From Lonicera japonica (Eukaryota; Streptophyta; Magnoliopsida; Dipsacales; Caprifoliaceae), in contig CM038467.1 of NCBI GenBank assembly GCA_021464415.1, positions 14,897,411 through 14,961,410 on the forward strand: a DNA stretch of 64,000 nucleotides, written 5' to 3'. Below, piece after piece: positions 14,591 to 25,739 of the stretch. Every line of letters begins with the position of its first letter. The first letter of the stretch is position 1. Under the pieces are notes generated by a model. It made no database searches. It was not told the DNA's origin and was given only the letters and a program-made list of their open reading frames with translations. Position numbers and translations under genes: made by a program.

Positions 14591-15211
14591 ATTCCTAAAT
14601 ATTATGTGCATTATTAATTTACTATTATAATCATGAGTATTATGTTTATTATTAATTTACTATTATAATCGTTAGAATCAGTAAAAAACTATGCATTTTA
14701 TTTTCCTTCGTCTAACTGAATCTTTTGCTCATGTCAATATATGCAAATTTAGTAAAGATAAAGTGATGGTAACTGTGTGGGCTAAAACAAAGACTTGCGC
14801 ATAAACAAAGACTGATATATTTTCTAACATCGTTTAAATTCTAAATTTGTTTATTTTTGTTGGTACATGTATCTAGTCGCATTTTCTTTCTTTTTTCACT
14901 ATAGTATCAAATAAAAATTTAATCTCGGGTAAGACTCAAATTCAAGATTTCCTAAACTCGGGTGCTTTTAACAGAGAAAAAATAAAATGATACTTTCTTA
15001 TTTGAAGGTTGAAAGCTCGTCAGTATTAAAGTAAATCTAACTGGAATTTCAAAACAATATGAATACAATTCTGTTGAGGCATATATTTAGATGTAGTTGA
15101 AAACGGAAAAATAGACAAAAAGAAGGGGTTTAACCTACTATAACGTCTGAGATTTGGATTTTGAAAAGAAAGCTCACTTTACATTGTGCTTCTTTGAGTT
15201 TTTGTTTGTTG
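14591..15211. other. AT-rich intergenic sequence
   Basis: No gene, and no repeat I can define, apart from a short imperfect duplication of an ATTATG..TTATTAATTTACTATTATAATC phrase at about 14601-14670. Confidence 0.6.
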
Positions 15212-15220
15212 TTTAAAATA

Positions 15221-16578
15221 GGGTGATTTACCTTTTGACTCTCATTTATTTACTCCTATTTCACTTTGGCCCCTAAAGTTTGCATTAATTCTCTTTAGAC
15301 ACCCATTTGGATGGATTCCGTTCGGTCAAAAAGTCAAACCGTTAAGTGTTTTTTTCAATACCAAAAATACTCATGTGACTAGATTTAAATGAAAATAAAC
15401 TCATTTTCATAAGGACATATCTCACTTGATTTACATCCAAATGATGAAATTCACGTATGGTTCAACATAGATTATAAATACACTAATAATAAGCAATTTA
15501 AATGTCTTGAAATGGCTGCCAAAGTTGATAAAAAATCACTTTTTTTAAAAAAAAGTTTCACAAACCTATTTTCATAAGGCCATATTTCATTCGATTAACA
15601 TCTAAATGATGCGATCCGCATATGGTTGGAAAGCTCTTCCAACATAGATTATAAATATACTAATAATATTAAATAATAAGCACTTTAAATGCTTTGAAAT
15701 CGCTGCCAAAGTTGATAAAAATTCACATTTTTAAAAAGAAAGTTTCGCGGACCCATTTTCACAAGGCCATATCTCACTCGATTCATATCTAAATAATGCG
15801 ATCTACATATGGTTGGAAAGCTCTTGCAACATAAATTATAAACAAACTAATAATATTCAATAATAAGTAATTTAAATGCATGCCAAAGTTTCTAAAAAAT
15901 CACATTTAAAAAAAAATTTCACGAACCCATTTTTATAAGGCCATATCTCACTCGATTTATGTCCAAATGATGCGATCCACATATAGTTGGTGAAACTTTG
16001 GACGTAAATCGAGTGATATATGGCCTTAAGAAAATGGATTCGTGAAACTTTTTTTTAAAAAAAGTGAATTTTTTATCAAATTTGGCAGCCATTTTGAGGC
16101 ATTTAAATTGCCTATTATTGAATATTACTAGTGTATTTATAATCTATGTTGTAAGATCTTTACAACCATATGTGGATCGCATCATTTGGATGTAAATCAA
16201 GTGAGATATGACATTATGGAAATAGGTTCGTGAAACTTTTTTTTTTTTTTAAAAAGTGATTTTTTTATCAACTTTGGCAGCAATTTCCAGACATTTAAAG
16301 TACTTATTATTGAATATTATTAGTGTATTTATAATCTATGTTGTAAGAGATTTTCAACCATATATGAATCGCATCATTTAGATGTGAATCGAGTAAGATA
16401 TAAGCTTGTGAAAATGGCTTCGTTTTCATTTAAATCTAGCCACAGGAGTATTTTTAATATTAAAAAAAAGTACTTAACGGTTAACCGAACGGAATTCATC
16501 CAAATGAGAATTAATGCAAACTTTGGATGCCAAAGTGGAATAGAAGTAAATAAATGGGGGTCAAAAGATAAATTACCC
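15221..16578. mobile_element. Non-autonomous fold-back MULE (Mutator-like), 1358 bp with 9-bp TSD
   Basis: The element is flanked on both sides by the identical 9-mer TTTAAAATA (15212-15220 and 16579-16587); a 9-bp target duplication is the Mutator-superfamily signature. It starts GGGTGATTTACCTTTTGAC and ends with the inverted form of GGGTAATTTATCTTTTGAC. The outer inverted repeats run about 200 bp each. Inside, a unit of about 175-185 bp (with AAGGCCATATCTCACTCGAT and a TTGCCTGGAAAGCTCT-like stretch after an ATGCGATCCACATATGG phrase) occurs about four times forward up to 15990, then about three times in reverse to 16400. The whole element could fold into one long hairpin. It has no transposase, so it must have moved with enzyme supplied in trans. 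Confidence 0.9.
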
Positions 16579-16587
16579 TTTAAAATA

Positions 16588-18425
16588 ACATTGGGAGACC
16601 CTTACAATTCATGCTAAAGTGTTGAATCATTAGTTGATGATGTTCAAAATTTCACACGTGAAATTACCATTTTGAATTACACATTTACACGAATGCATAC
16701 AAGTTACTTTTTTTTTATACAAACCAGCGAAGTGAGGACACCCATCCTTTATCTCCACGATGCTAACATCCCATGTATTCAAATACGTTACCTTACTCTT
16801 GAAAAATGTGAAGTCAAACAATTATCACTATTCAAGAGCAAAGTAATATAGACGGAAGCAAGTCGTAGAGAAGGTAAAATAAGTACCATTCTAATCATTC
16901 ATCAAGAGCAAAATGATAACAAATAAATAATTTTTCCTCCCTCTGATGCAGTGAATTTGCCCGGGGACATTGGCAATTTTTAATGGTCAATCATGTTCCA
17001 TAGATATTTGGACAATAAATGCCAAAGTTAAAAATATATTATTAGTATGGGATAGATCAATCTTTCCCTTGTATTTATCTATAAAAAAGAGCAGCTCCAA
17101 AACAATTTTTTTTAAAAAATAAATAAAAGACAGAGAGATACAGATAAACTAGAATGGACAAGGCCAGGCCTAGAGACACAAACAAATCCCCGTATTTGAA
17201 TTTGGAAGTCTCCATTAACTTTTTGTTTCTTTTGCTTTTCATTTTTAATCACTCTATTCCCTCTATTCTTTTTCAAAATCCATTCAAGCTTTGGATCCCA
17301 TCAGATTTTTAGCCCCAAACAAGGACCACTAACTAAATCCCCCCCAACCCTCTTAAAGCAGAACCACGATTTATGTAGGTCACAAGTAGTTGTGGACCAG
17401 GGACCCACCACTGTGTAGCCCATCATGCGAATCTCATACCTCTTTCAAATCTCCAAGGACTCTTTTTACTTGTTAAAAGTCCTCCCTCCAGTACCAGTAC
17501 CAGTACCAGTACCAGTACCGGTACCCTTCATCATAAAAGAAAAGCTGCAATTTTAAGACTAGGCATGTATAGTTGCACCCTAATTGATTCTCCCATTATT
17601 TTGTGAGCTGGGTTTGTTTTCTTGGATTATAATTCCCTCTCCTTTTAGCCGGTTAGTAGCCCGTCTCCTACCCCTAAAGTAGCCTTCCATCATAGGCTTG
17701 TATCAAGAAAATAAAAATAAAAAATGAATGCATCATATATAGGTATATATAAACTTAAGACACAAACAGATAAGTCATTATGAATAAATACAACCCCATA
17801 TGCAAACACCCCTAAAGGATAAAGCTGCCCATAAGCAGTCCCACCACTTTTAAGAACTCTATTGACCAAACACTTTCATGTTCTCCAACCACCTTTCAAG
17901 AAAGTGAAGTAAATAGTTTAATTGGGGCATGGATAAAGCAATAAAGATAGTCCATTCCTTTAGAAAGGTAGGTTTTATACCTACAGATCTAACCATCTGC
18001 ACAACAAAAATTAAGAGATGAATAGGAGCCTTTGAATCACCAGAATCATAATAGACATCATAAAGAAACACCCACCTCCCAAAAAAGTCCGTAAAACATC
18101 TCAATCTCACAACACAAAAGCTGGTTCAAAAGGGCAAAAAAAAAGTAAAAAGTAAAAGTAAAAGCTAAAAACTAATAATTACAACCACCATGATATCCAC
18201 CCAACAAGAACAAATGGAACAGATATTGGCCCCAATGAAAAAAGAAAGGCTGTTACAATGGCAAATGAAGATAATGAAAAGAAGAAATGAAGAGCTAAAA
18301 TGAAAACAAAGATGGCCCAGAATTCACATACAACAAAAACACAATGTTTAACATGCTAAATATGGCCACAAGTAAATTCACAATGATACTTCTTTAAATT
18401 CAATGGTGGCTTGCCTGGTCATCAC
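16588..18425. other. Intergenic sequence and probable 3' UTR of the RLK gene
   Basis: No coding region was recognised. Notable items are a CAGTAC microsatellite at about 17490-17525 and A-rich low-complexity runs at 18135-18165. The part nearest 18425 is probably the 3' UTR of the minus-strand receptor-like kinase gene. Confidence 0.55.
17490..17525. repeat. (CAGTAC)n microsatellite
   Basis: About five to six tandem copies of the hexamer CAGTAC, the last one changed to CGGTAC, between IREH1 and the receptor-like kinase gene. Confidence 0.9.
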
Positions 18426-21075
18426 TTAAGCAGTTTCGTCGACAAAATCAGGTTGTGGATCTTGAAAATCTCGAACGCTAGAACGACAGAGCTCCTCAAT
18501 ACGGACAGTGACCTCAGACATTGAAGGGCGTTTGTCCGGGTACTGAGCCGCACAGTCTATTGCAAGCTGCAAAAGCTGAACCATTTCCTCTTCGACATTT
18601 TGGTAACGGAGGAGTTCAAGATCGAAAACCTCGGAGGTCCACTCCTCACGAACAATCGACTGGACCCACCTAGGGAGGTCAACCCCTTCCTCATTCAAAA
18701 GGGCATGGGTGGGTGCCTTGCCTGTCAAAAGCTCTAGGAGCAATACGCCGAAGCTATAAACATCTGCCTTTTGGGAAACTTTGCGAGGGTCGGTCACCTC
18801 TGGTGCACGATAGCCAGCTACTCGATTGGGGGTGGAGGAGGGTCCGACAAGGTGGGCTAAACCGAAGTCAGAGACACGGGCCTCGTAGGATTTAGTAAGG
18901 AGGATATTGGAAGATTTGATGTTCCCATGGGAGATATTGGGACCTTGAGAGTGTAGGTATTCAACACCCCGGGCAGTTCCGAGGGCAATGGTGGATCTGA
19001 TTTCCCAATTCAGTGGAGTCCTTCCAGCTCCTTTGTTTCCTATGTAGCATTAGAGAGATTGGAAGTAAAGAGGAAGCCCTTTAAAAGCAAATTTAAATAA
19101 TGAACAAAAAGAAAGTTTACTCCACATTTTAGCAAAAAAAACATGATAATTGAACATTGATAATTTGATATACCATAAAGAACCAACTGAAACTCTAAAA
19201 TGGAAAAATAGGAGAAAATGGAAACAAATTGCCTTCACAAATGAAAATGGAAATAAAGAAAAGTAGAAACAAAAATGGGGGTGTACCCAAGATCTAGAAG
19301 GGAAAGGAACAAACAAACTCAATAAGTTTGTTGTGACTTGTGAAGCAGTAAAATGGCAAAGATGAAGAGAATTTCTCTGACAAAGATTGAGAATCTAAAA
19401 AGAGGAAAACATTGGCATACTTCTTATATAAAGAACAATTCAAAAGAAAACCAATTGTAAGCAAAACATCAATTATCAGTGTGACCCATTTCTAAGTAGT
19501 ATTTTCAGTGGAATTAGCAATATACAAACTATAAGACAGAAAAATTAGACAAAGTAAACCCAACACTCATACATGAACTCGCCAGATGCTAAAATTATAG
19601 AAATCAAAACAACCCGTCATGAAAATAGAAAGCTTGAACAAGCAAAATGCAATAAAACAACTAAAAAGCACAAAATCATAACGCAAGAGAAAAAAATCCT
19701 CACCATGCAAAAGTGCAGATAAGCTCCCCATAGACATATAGTCATAGACAAGAAGCTTCTCCTCTCTGCTATAATAGTAAGCCCTAAGAGGGACCAAATT
19801 GGCATGATCCATAGCTCCCACAGAATCAATCTTCTCTCTAAATTCCCTCTCAGTGATGGTCACATCCTTCAATCTCTTCACAGCCACCACAATCCCAGCC
19901 TCCAAAACAGCCTTATAAGCAGTCCCAAATGTCCCTTTCCCCAAAACCTCAGCTGAAGCCCTCAACAAATCCTCCAAATCAAAAACCCTAGCCGCATTAC
20001 CAAAGAACAACAACTTCTTAGCCCCACCACCACCATCACTATTCTCCGACTTCCCGTTAGCCGTCATAGCCGCCGCAGCTGCAGCTGCCACCGAATATCC
20101 ATTAGGGTTGCTACCAAAACCTCCAGTCTCAGCCTCTGCTAGCGGCTTCTCCCCCAAATTCTCCATTTCCGAGTTCTTCATTGTTGAAGAATCAACCGAT
20201 CTAGTCTTCTTACTAGTCTTCTTTCGGCACAAAATGAACAAAAGTAGTAGAACTAAAAGAAGACCGAAAACAGATCCAATCACAATACCGGCAATGGCAC
20301 CACCAGAGAGCCCTTTCTTGTTGTTGTTGTTATGGTTATTGCCAACTTCCCCGATCCCAGCAATGGCAGCGTCAGTGGGACAGGATTTGAGTGGTTTACC
20401 GCACAGAACATTCCCCAAAAATGAGTCCACCGGCATGGACTTAAGACTCGCCGGAACAGACCCATTCAATTGGTTGAAAGACACATTGAATTGCACTAAA
20501 TTTGGAAGCTTAAGATCAGGAAGAGATCCAGTAAGTTGATTGTTCTCGAGGTAAAGCGTTCTCAACCTGGTCAAATTACTAAACCCGGTTGAGATCTTCC
20601 CGGAAAAGTTATTTCCGGCAAGATTCAAACGGACAAGATGCTGAACCCCAAATAAAAACTCCGGCAAGGGGCCGGAGAAGCGGTTTCCCTGTAAGTAGAG
20701 GTTGCGGAGTTGTTTGCAATTGGAGAGATCTGAGGGGAGGGGCCCGGAGAGGGCGTTGAAGCGAAGGCTGAGGGTTTGTAGGTCGGTGAGGTTTCCGACG
20801 GTTCCGGAGGGGAGTTGGCCGGAGAGAGAGACGCCGGGGAGGCGGAGGGCGGTGACGCGGTTGTTGTGGCACTGGACACCAGCCCACTGACAGGGGGTTT
20901 GTTGGGCGGTGTTCCAGAGGAATGTACGGCCGCCGACGGCTGAACGGAGTGCTAAAAGGGCGGCTCTGTCGGTGGTCAGATCTGGGGTTCCGCTGGGGAG
21001 AGAGGTAAAAAGGAAAGTGAAGAACAGGAGTAGCAACATTGTTGAGTGAGAGTGAGAGTGAGAGTGAGAAATCAT
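18426..21075 (-). CDS. RLK902: LRR receptor-like (pseudo)kinase, RLK902/RLK1 group, 2 exons
   Basis: Exon 1 is 19704-21075 and exon 2 is 18426-19039, joined by a 664-bp GT..AG intron; together they encode 661 residues. The N-terminus is a signal peptide (MLLLLFF..). Next come an LRR N-terminal cap ending in CQWAGVQC, about five or six leucine-rich repeats (residues ~70-225), a membrane span near 258-285, and a juxtamembrane poly-alanine stretch typical of the RLK902/RLK1 pair. The kinase-like domain has Gly loop [13 protein letters not shown], Lys in [10 protein letters not shown] and SDFGLAHLV, but the catalytic loop reads [10 protein letters not shown] instead of HRD. It therefore lacks the catalytic aspartate and is probably a pseudokinase working at the plasma membrane. 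In Arabidopsis RLK902 is linked to immune receptor complexes. The start chosen is the first ATG (21073-21075); a second in-frame Met at residue 13 is an alternative. Confidence 0.95.
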
Positions 21076-21260
21076 TCTTTGATTCTGTTGTGGATTTTTT
21101 TCAGTGGTGGTTTGTGATTTATGAAAGGAGCAGGGGGTTGTTCATAGAGAGTGCATTGTTTGATTGAGCCGCATTTTCTGTGTCTGCATTACTCACTCTT
21201 TCTCACTCATCATCACTGTGTTTGTTCGTGTTTTTAGAGAGAGAAAGCAGAGAAGAGGGA
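21038..21260 (-). promoter_or_regulatory. 5' end of the RLK gene with GA/CT-rich tracts
   Basis: Just around and upstream of the start codon the plus strand has a repeated GAGTGA tract (21046-21068), and farther up CACTCTTTCTCACTCATC and GAGAGAGAAAGCAGAG. CT-rich leaders are common in plant 5' UTRs. I assign it as leader/promoter by position only and cannot see a convincing TATA box. Confidence 0.4.
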
Positions 21261-21342
21261 GAAGAGGCACAGGCTGTGGGAGTGTAAATATTAAAAGCAG
21301 CGTGTAATGTGTAGTAAAAATAAAACCCTAGTTGTTTACTGT

Positions 21343-21366
21343 GTTTGTCTGTCTGTCTGTCTGTCT
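21343..21366. repeat. (GTCT)n microsatellite
   Basis: About six tandem copies of TGTC lie in the upstream region of the receptor-like kinase gene. Confidence 0.9.
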
Positions 21367-21482
21367 GTGCATTATTCTTTCCTTTTATTTATTTATTTAT
21401 TTTTTTTGTCTCTTTCTTTTCTTTTCTTTTCTTTTTGCTGCCTAAAATAAAACGTGATTAAAAAAAAATAAAAATCTTTTAA

Positions 21483-21804
21483 GGCCTTGTTTGGTTCACG
21501 GATTTTAGTACTCGGGAAAGGAAAGTCGTTCCTTTCCTTTGTTTGGTAAGCACAAATTCCGGAAACACTTTCCCGAGAGAGGGGAAAGTAGGGGGTAAAA
21601 CCATTCCTCACAAAACACATGGGATTGATTTTCCCATGTGATTTCCAAGCATTTATTATACAAATTTTAGACAATAATACTCTTACCTTAATACTTTCCA
21701 TGGTTTACCAAACACAAGAAAGGAAATTTGACAGGAAATTTACTTTCCCACCTCCATGGGAAAGATAGAGGAACTAATTTCCTTTCCGTGAACCAAACGA
21801 GGCC
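21483..21804. mobile_element. Tourist-like MITE, 322 bp, TAA target duplication
   Basis: The left end GGCCTTGTTTGGTTCACGGA is matched by the inverted right end (reading GGCCTCGTTTGGTTCACGGA on the other strand). Both sides carry TAA (21480-21482 and 21805-21807), the 3-bp duplication of the PIF/Harbinger superfamily. Sub-terminal sequence also pairs (CGGGAAAGGAAA against TTTCCTTTCC). It is non-coding and sits in the upstream region of the receptor-like kinase gene. Confidence 0.85.
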
Positions 21805-22251
21805 TAAGAGTAAAAGGAAGTAATTGTCCAAATGTAGTTTTTATAACACTTTTGTCTTTCTTTTTCTTTTTCTTATTCCAAAGTTCATACATATGGGTAA
21901 TTTTTGCTTGTAAAGTGTTTTAATTACTGTGCTATGAGAGATTTTGTACATGTTAGAAGTTGGTCTCGGAAGCTTCCTATCAAAACTGGTATTCTGAACT
22001 GTGGGAGCATAAAATTATGAAGATAATAATGGGCCTGGACATGAGCCAGCCCAGTCACTCTTGAAGAATTTGTTTGGGGAACCCTTTTATCTTTTAATAG
22101 CATGATTTTTGTAGATACAACTTTTTTTCTTTTTTTGAGCTAATTAATAAAACACACACACAAATTAAATAAAAGAAACCTAAAAAAACAAAAATTATCT
22201 TTGAAGTTAATTCATCTTGTGGGTTTGCCCAATTTTTTTGCCGCCCACAAT

Positions 22252-22269
22252 TGGCGCCGTCTGTGGGAC
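22252..22269 (+). other. Primer-binding-site-like motif of the LTR element
   Basis: TGGCGCCGTCTGTGGGAC lies immediately after the putative left LTR end. A TGGCGCC-starting motif at this place is typical of plant Ty3/gypsy elements, whose minus-strand DNA synthesis is primed by a host tRNA. Which tRNA is used cannot be settled without a tRNA database. Confidence 0.65.
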
Positions 22270-22559
22270 AACGATTGTCTGGAGTATTCTTGAAGATTGT
22301 CAAAGTGTTCTTCAAGAGTCTCAATAAAAGCAACAAAAAAAAAAAATGTGAGCATCAGATTTCTTCTCTTATTAATTATATATTGGCATTTTTTAATATT
22401 ATAAAATATTATTAGTTTTGAATTGCTGGGCAGATTTTCTCTTTTTGTGACCTCAAAGGAAAAATGGTTGAAAGTTTCTAAAATACATCAATCGAGTTGA
22501 TGGACTGTAGCCTACTCGGCGTTCTTTAACCTTCATAATAAAGCCAACAACTTACCAAT

Positions 22560-23060
22560 GCTTGCTTAGCCGGCGGTTAGCTGGTTGGAGTGTGGAGGTT
22601 GTGGGTTCAATACTCGGCCGCCACAAGTATTTTTTGCCGAGCTCAATTTGCCTGGGAAACCCAGCCGATTATAAAAAAGAAACGAGAAAATTAGTTTCAA
22701 AATTTTCTTGCCGAGATGGTTCGCTGTTCAGTTCACAACCCCGAGGTACAAGGTTCAAATCCCGTCATGAAGAATATTTTTACTCGCATATTACTTGTCG
22801 AGCTCACACACAAGTCTGGACGAGTTATCAAATAGAATAAATAAAATTTCATTGATGATCTTAGCCGAGCTGGTCAAGCGCCGATCTCACAAGCCCGAGG
22901 TAGTGTTCAAATCCCGGTCATGAAGAATATTTTTACTCGGCATATTACTTGCCGAGCTCACACACAAGTCTGGACGAGTTATCAAATAAAAGACGAATAA
23001 AATTTCATTGATGTTCTCTAGCCGAGCTTACAAGCGCCGAGCTTCAAGGTATGCCGACGA
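22560..23060 (+). repeat. Three tRNA-like / SINE-like units inside the LTR element
   Basis: Three units begin with tRNA-like sequence. At 22566 there is an A-box-like TTAGCTGGTTGG and a B-box-like GGGTTCAATAC. At 22712 GAGATGGTTCGC leads to AAGGTTCAAATCCCG, and at 22862 TAGCCGAGCTGGTCAAGCGC leads to GTTCAAATCCCG. The second and third share a further ~100 bp (ATGAAGAATATTTTTACTCG through TCTGGACGAGTTATCAAATA) in tandem, about 150 bp apart. None has an intact cloverleaf or anticodon arm I can fold. They look tRNA-derived rather than functional tRNA genes. Confidence 0.6.
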
Positions 23061-23887
23061 TTATTTAATATTTTGTATAGATGCATCAACATTACGGGTA
23101 GAAACTAGATCTTCTTGCCGAAAGATAAAGTTGGAATGAATTATTGATGTTCTAGCCGATTCAGCTAGAATTAGGCAATTTTAAGTTTTACTTGAAATGA
23201 CTTAATTTTTTCAACAAAGAGTTTTTGTGAATCAACTTGCCGAATTATCACATTTACAATTGTGGTTCAATTTATACAACCAAACACAAATAATTTTTCA
23301 AACAGATAAGTCCATGACAACTTTTTAAAGATAAGTTTTATGATTTTCTTATTATATTATTTAAATTGTATAAGCATGCAAATACATACTTGAAATATAA
23401 TAGTTTCAATCAAGAATTGAAGGATTTTGAACTATATGCTAAACGAGCACGAACATGATATAATGAACATCATAACTCCTTGAAATCATGATACATTAGA
23501 ACTCTTATACCATAGTCGGCTTGATTATGACCAGAACTAATATTGCATGCTTGTAGGGCACCCCTATTGTGCAATTTATTTTGCAATTAGCATTGCTAAA
23601 AAAAAAGGGGAGAGAAATGGATAACAGGTCATCGTTAGTTAATAGCCAAATGCTCTCTTTGGTAAGAAAAGTTACACATACAACTATGCATTATTTCTGC
23701 GAAAAGATTGACATGATAAATCGCACTTCTAACCCTCATACTATTTTTATATTGGATAGCAGCTTTGTGAAAGCTGAGGCTTGAGGCTTGTTGTAGCCAA
23801 GTCTTTATAATCAAAGATTGTCAATTTATAAGGGGTCAAAGCATGGCAGCCACATTTATTTCGGAAACCTTGGTGTATCTATTTCGG

Positions 23888-24680
23888 CAAAAAGACCTTC
23901 TTAAGCAGAAGGCAAACGTGTAACACCTTGCTCGGCCAAGGCATCAAAACTAAAGACCTTCTTTTACAGAATGGCAAACGTGTAAGACCTTGCTCCACGC
24001 CAAGGCATCAAAACTAAAGACCTCTTAAGCAGAAGGCAAACGTGTAAGACCTTGTCTAGTGCCAAGGCTTCAAACATCAAAATTAAAGACCTTGGCAAAC
24101 GTTAAATCCTTGCAAGGCATTCGATGAAATTGAAGGCATACTTAAAAAAACTTTCTTTTAGCTAAGGCATCAAAACTAAAGACCTTCTTAAGCAGAAGGC
24201 AAACGTATAATATAGACCTTCTCAAGGCAAAATAAGACCTTGCTGCCAAGGCATCAAAACTAAAGACCTTTTTGTAAATAAAGACTTTAAGACCTTCTTT
24301 AATCGACCTTGTGCAAATCAAAACTAAAGACCTTCTTAAGCAGAAGGCAAACGTGTAAGACCTTGCTCGGCCAAGGCATCAAAATCAAAACTAAAGACCT
24401 TCTTTTACAGAAGGAAAACGTGTAAGACCTTGCTCCGCCAAGGCATCAAAATTACAAAAAACCTTCTTCAAACAGTAAGGCAAATTTGTAAGACTTTGCT
24501 CATTCGAGGTAGCAAAAGTGAAAATTACAAAACCTTGCTTAGTCGAAGCATTAAACCAATAAAAGGAGGGAGTGTAAAAACCTTACCCGACAAGGTATTA
24601 TTAAGATCTCTCCTCGTCAAAGGCAAAATTCTACTCAGCGAAGGCAAATTCAATTTAAAACCTTGACCGGCGAGGCAATT
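23888..24680. repeat. ~62-bp minisatellite array in the LTR element, about ten diverged units
   Basis: The unit starts AAAGACCTTCTTAAGCAGAA, continues GGCAAACGTGTAAGACCTTG, and ends CCAAGGCATCAAAACT. It recurs about ten times with indels, for example at 23890, 23952, 24015, 24177, 24320 and 24390. Units near 24110 and 24265 are interrupted by sequence (CGATGAAATTGAA, TTTTTGTAAATAAAGACTTT) that reappears at 25740-25910. Open frames crossing it are by-products of the repeat and not genes. Confidence 0.85.
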
Positions 24681-25739
24681 TTTTCTTTGAAGCATTCAGC
24701 TTGACTGGCAAGACCATCAGCTAACTAGGACCATTGACTAAAAAAGGAGGAACGTAAATCAAAAAAATGAACTCATCCAACATCAATAGTCATCTGCTCG
24801 GCAACAGGTACTTCTTAATTTACAATAGTTGGCCTAACAGCCCGGTCAACATCAACAAAAACTTGTTAGGTGGCAAAAGAAGATGATGTAACGCGCCGAC
24901 CATACATATATCAACGCGTCTCACTTTTCGTCACAGGATTAAAAGTTATTATTTTTAAAGGATTTTAACTAAAATAATTGAGGAGAGTAATAATGGGCTG
25001 GACGTGAGCAGCCCAAACTTATAAAATTTGAATGGGGGAGAGGAAGTCCTTTTTAGTCTTTTACCCTTATACCCTAATGTAACATATGTAACCCTAATTC
25101 TATGAATATGCTGAAATAGAATGAGGGATAGCCAAAAAATGGGGCTGCCTCCTAGATCCTAGAGAGAGAAAATATCAACTTGTATTCTCATTTCAATGGC
25201 CTTTGAGCTAATATAAACTTAAATAAACATTACTGTTAGAAATGTTCTCCCGGAAGATAAGAACCGACCATACCAAAATAAAAAATTAATTAATTATTAA
25301 TTAATTTTTTTGCCGCCCAATAGGCAGTTTTGATGTAAAAATGGAAGAATGAAGATCAATTGTGTTTACTTATAAAGGGGCAATTAAAAAAAAGGACATT
25401 ATTTTGAGAGAAATACAACTTGATTTTCACACTAAGGCCAAGGAATCAATTTACAGTAGTTAAATAATACCCTTATTTAATGGGAAAAACTCCTTGTTAT
25501 TTTAGGCTGAATGAGAGAGAACTAATTTCCATGTGTAGGGCAGTGCTCCACTAAACACAGAATGACAATAGGCAGCGGGATTAATTTTGGGAATAATAAG
25601 TTACCATACAATTATTAATGCTAACTTTTTATGGTAGGCCTGCATATATAATTTATTTAAAATAATAATAATAACACTTGTAATAAGTTCTAGAATGGGG
25701 ACTAGCTCCACGCCATTCTCCCCCATTGTCTAGTGCCCT

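Larger units (their letters stand above)
21990..25330 (+). mobile_element. Non-coding, degenerate LTR-retrotransposon derivative (gypsy-like)
   Basis: The phrase AATAATGGGC(C)TGGAC followed by TGAGC.AGCCCA occurs near both ends (22022 and 24990), as expected of two diverged LTRs. After the left copy comes TGCCGCCCACAATTGGCGCC with a tRNA-primer-binding-site-like motif. The right side carries LTR-like sequence (TTGTATTCTCATTTCAATGG, AATAAACATTACTG, AAGAACCGAC) ending in another TGCCGCCCA at about 25310. Between them I see no gag, protease, RT, RNase H or integrase, only tRNA-like repeats and a minisatellite. It is best described as a large non-autonomous (LARD-type) or heavily decayed element. 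Exact LTR borders and target duplication could not be set. Confidence 0.6.

Noticed and set aside
20609..20887. Long Pro/Arg/Ser-rich frames in other phases of the receptor-kinase exon
   Set aside because: These are shadows of the GC-rich LRR coding sequence; the main frame is clearly the gene.
22562..22840. 92-codon plus-strand frame over the tRNA-like units
   Set aside because: It overlaps A/B-box-like repeats and has no protein-like motifs.
24430..24666. 78-codon plus-strand frame
   Set aside because: It lies wholly within the ~62-bp minisatellite, and repeat periodicity explains the open frame.
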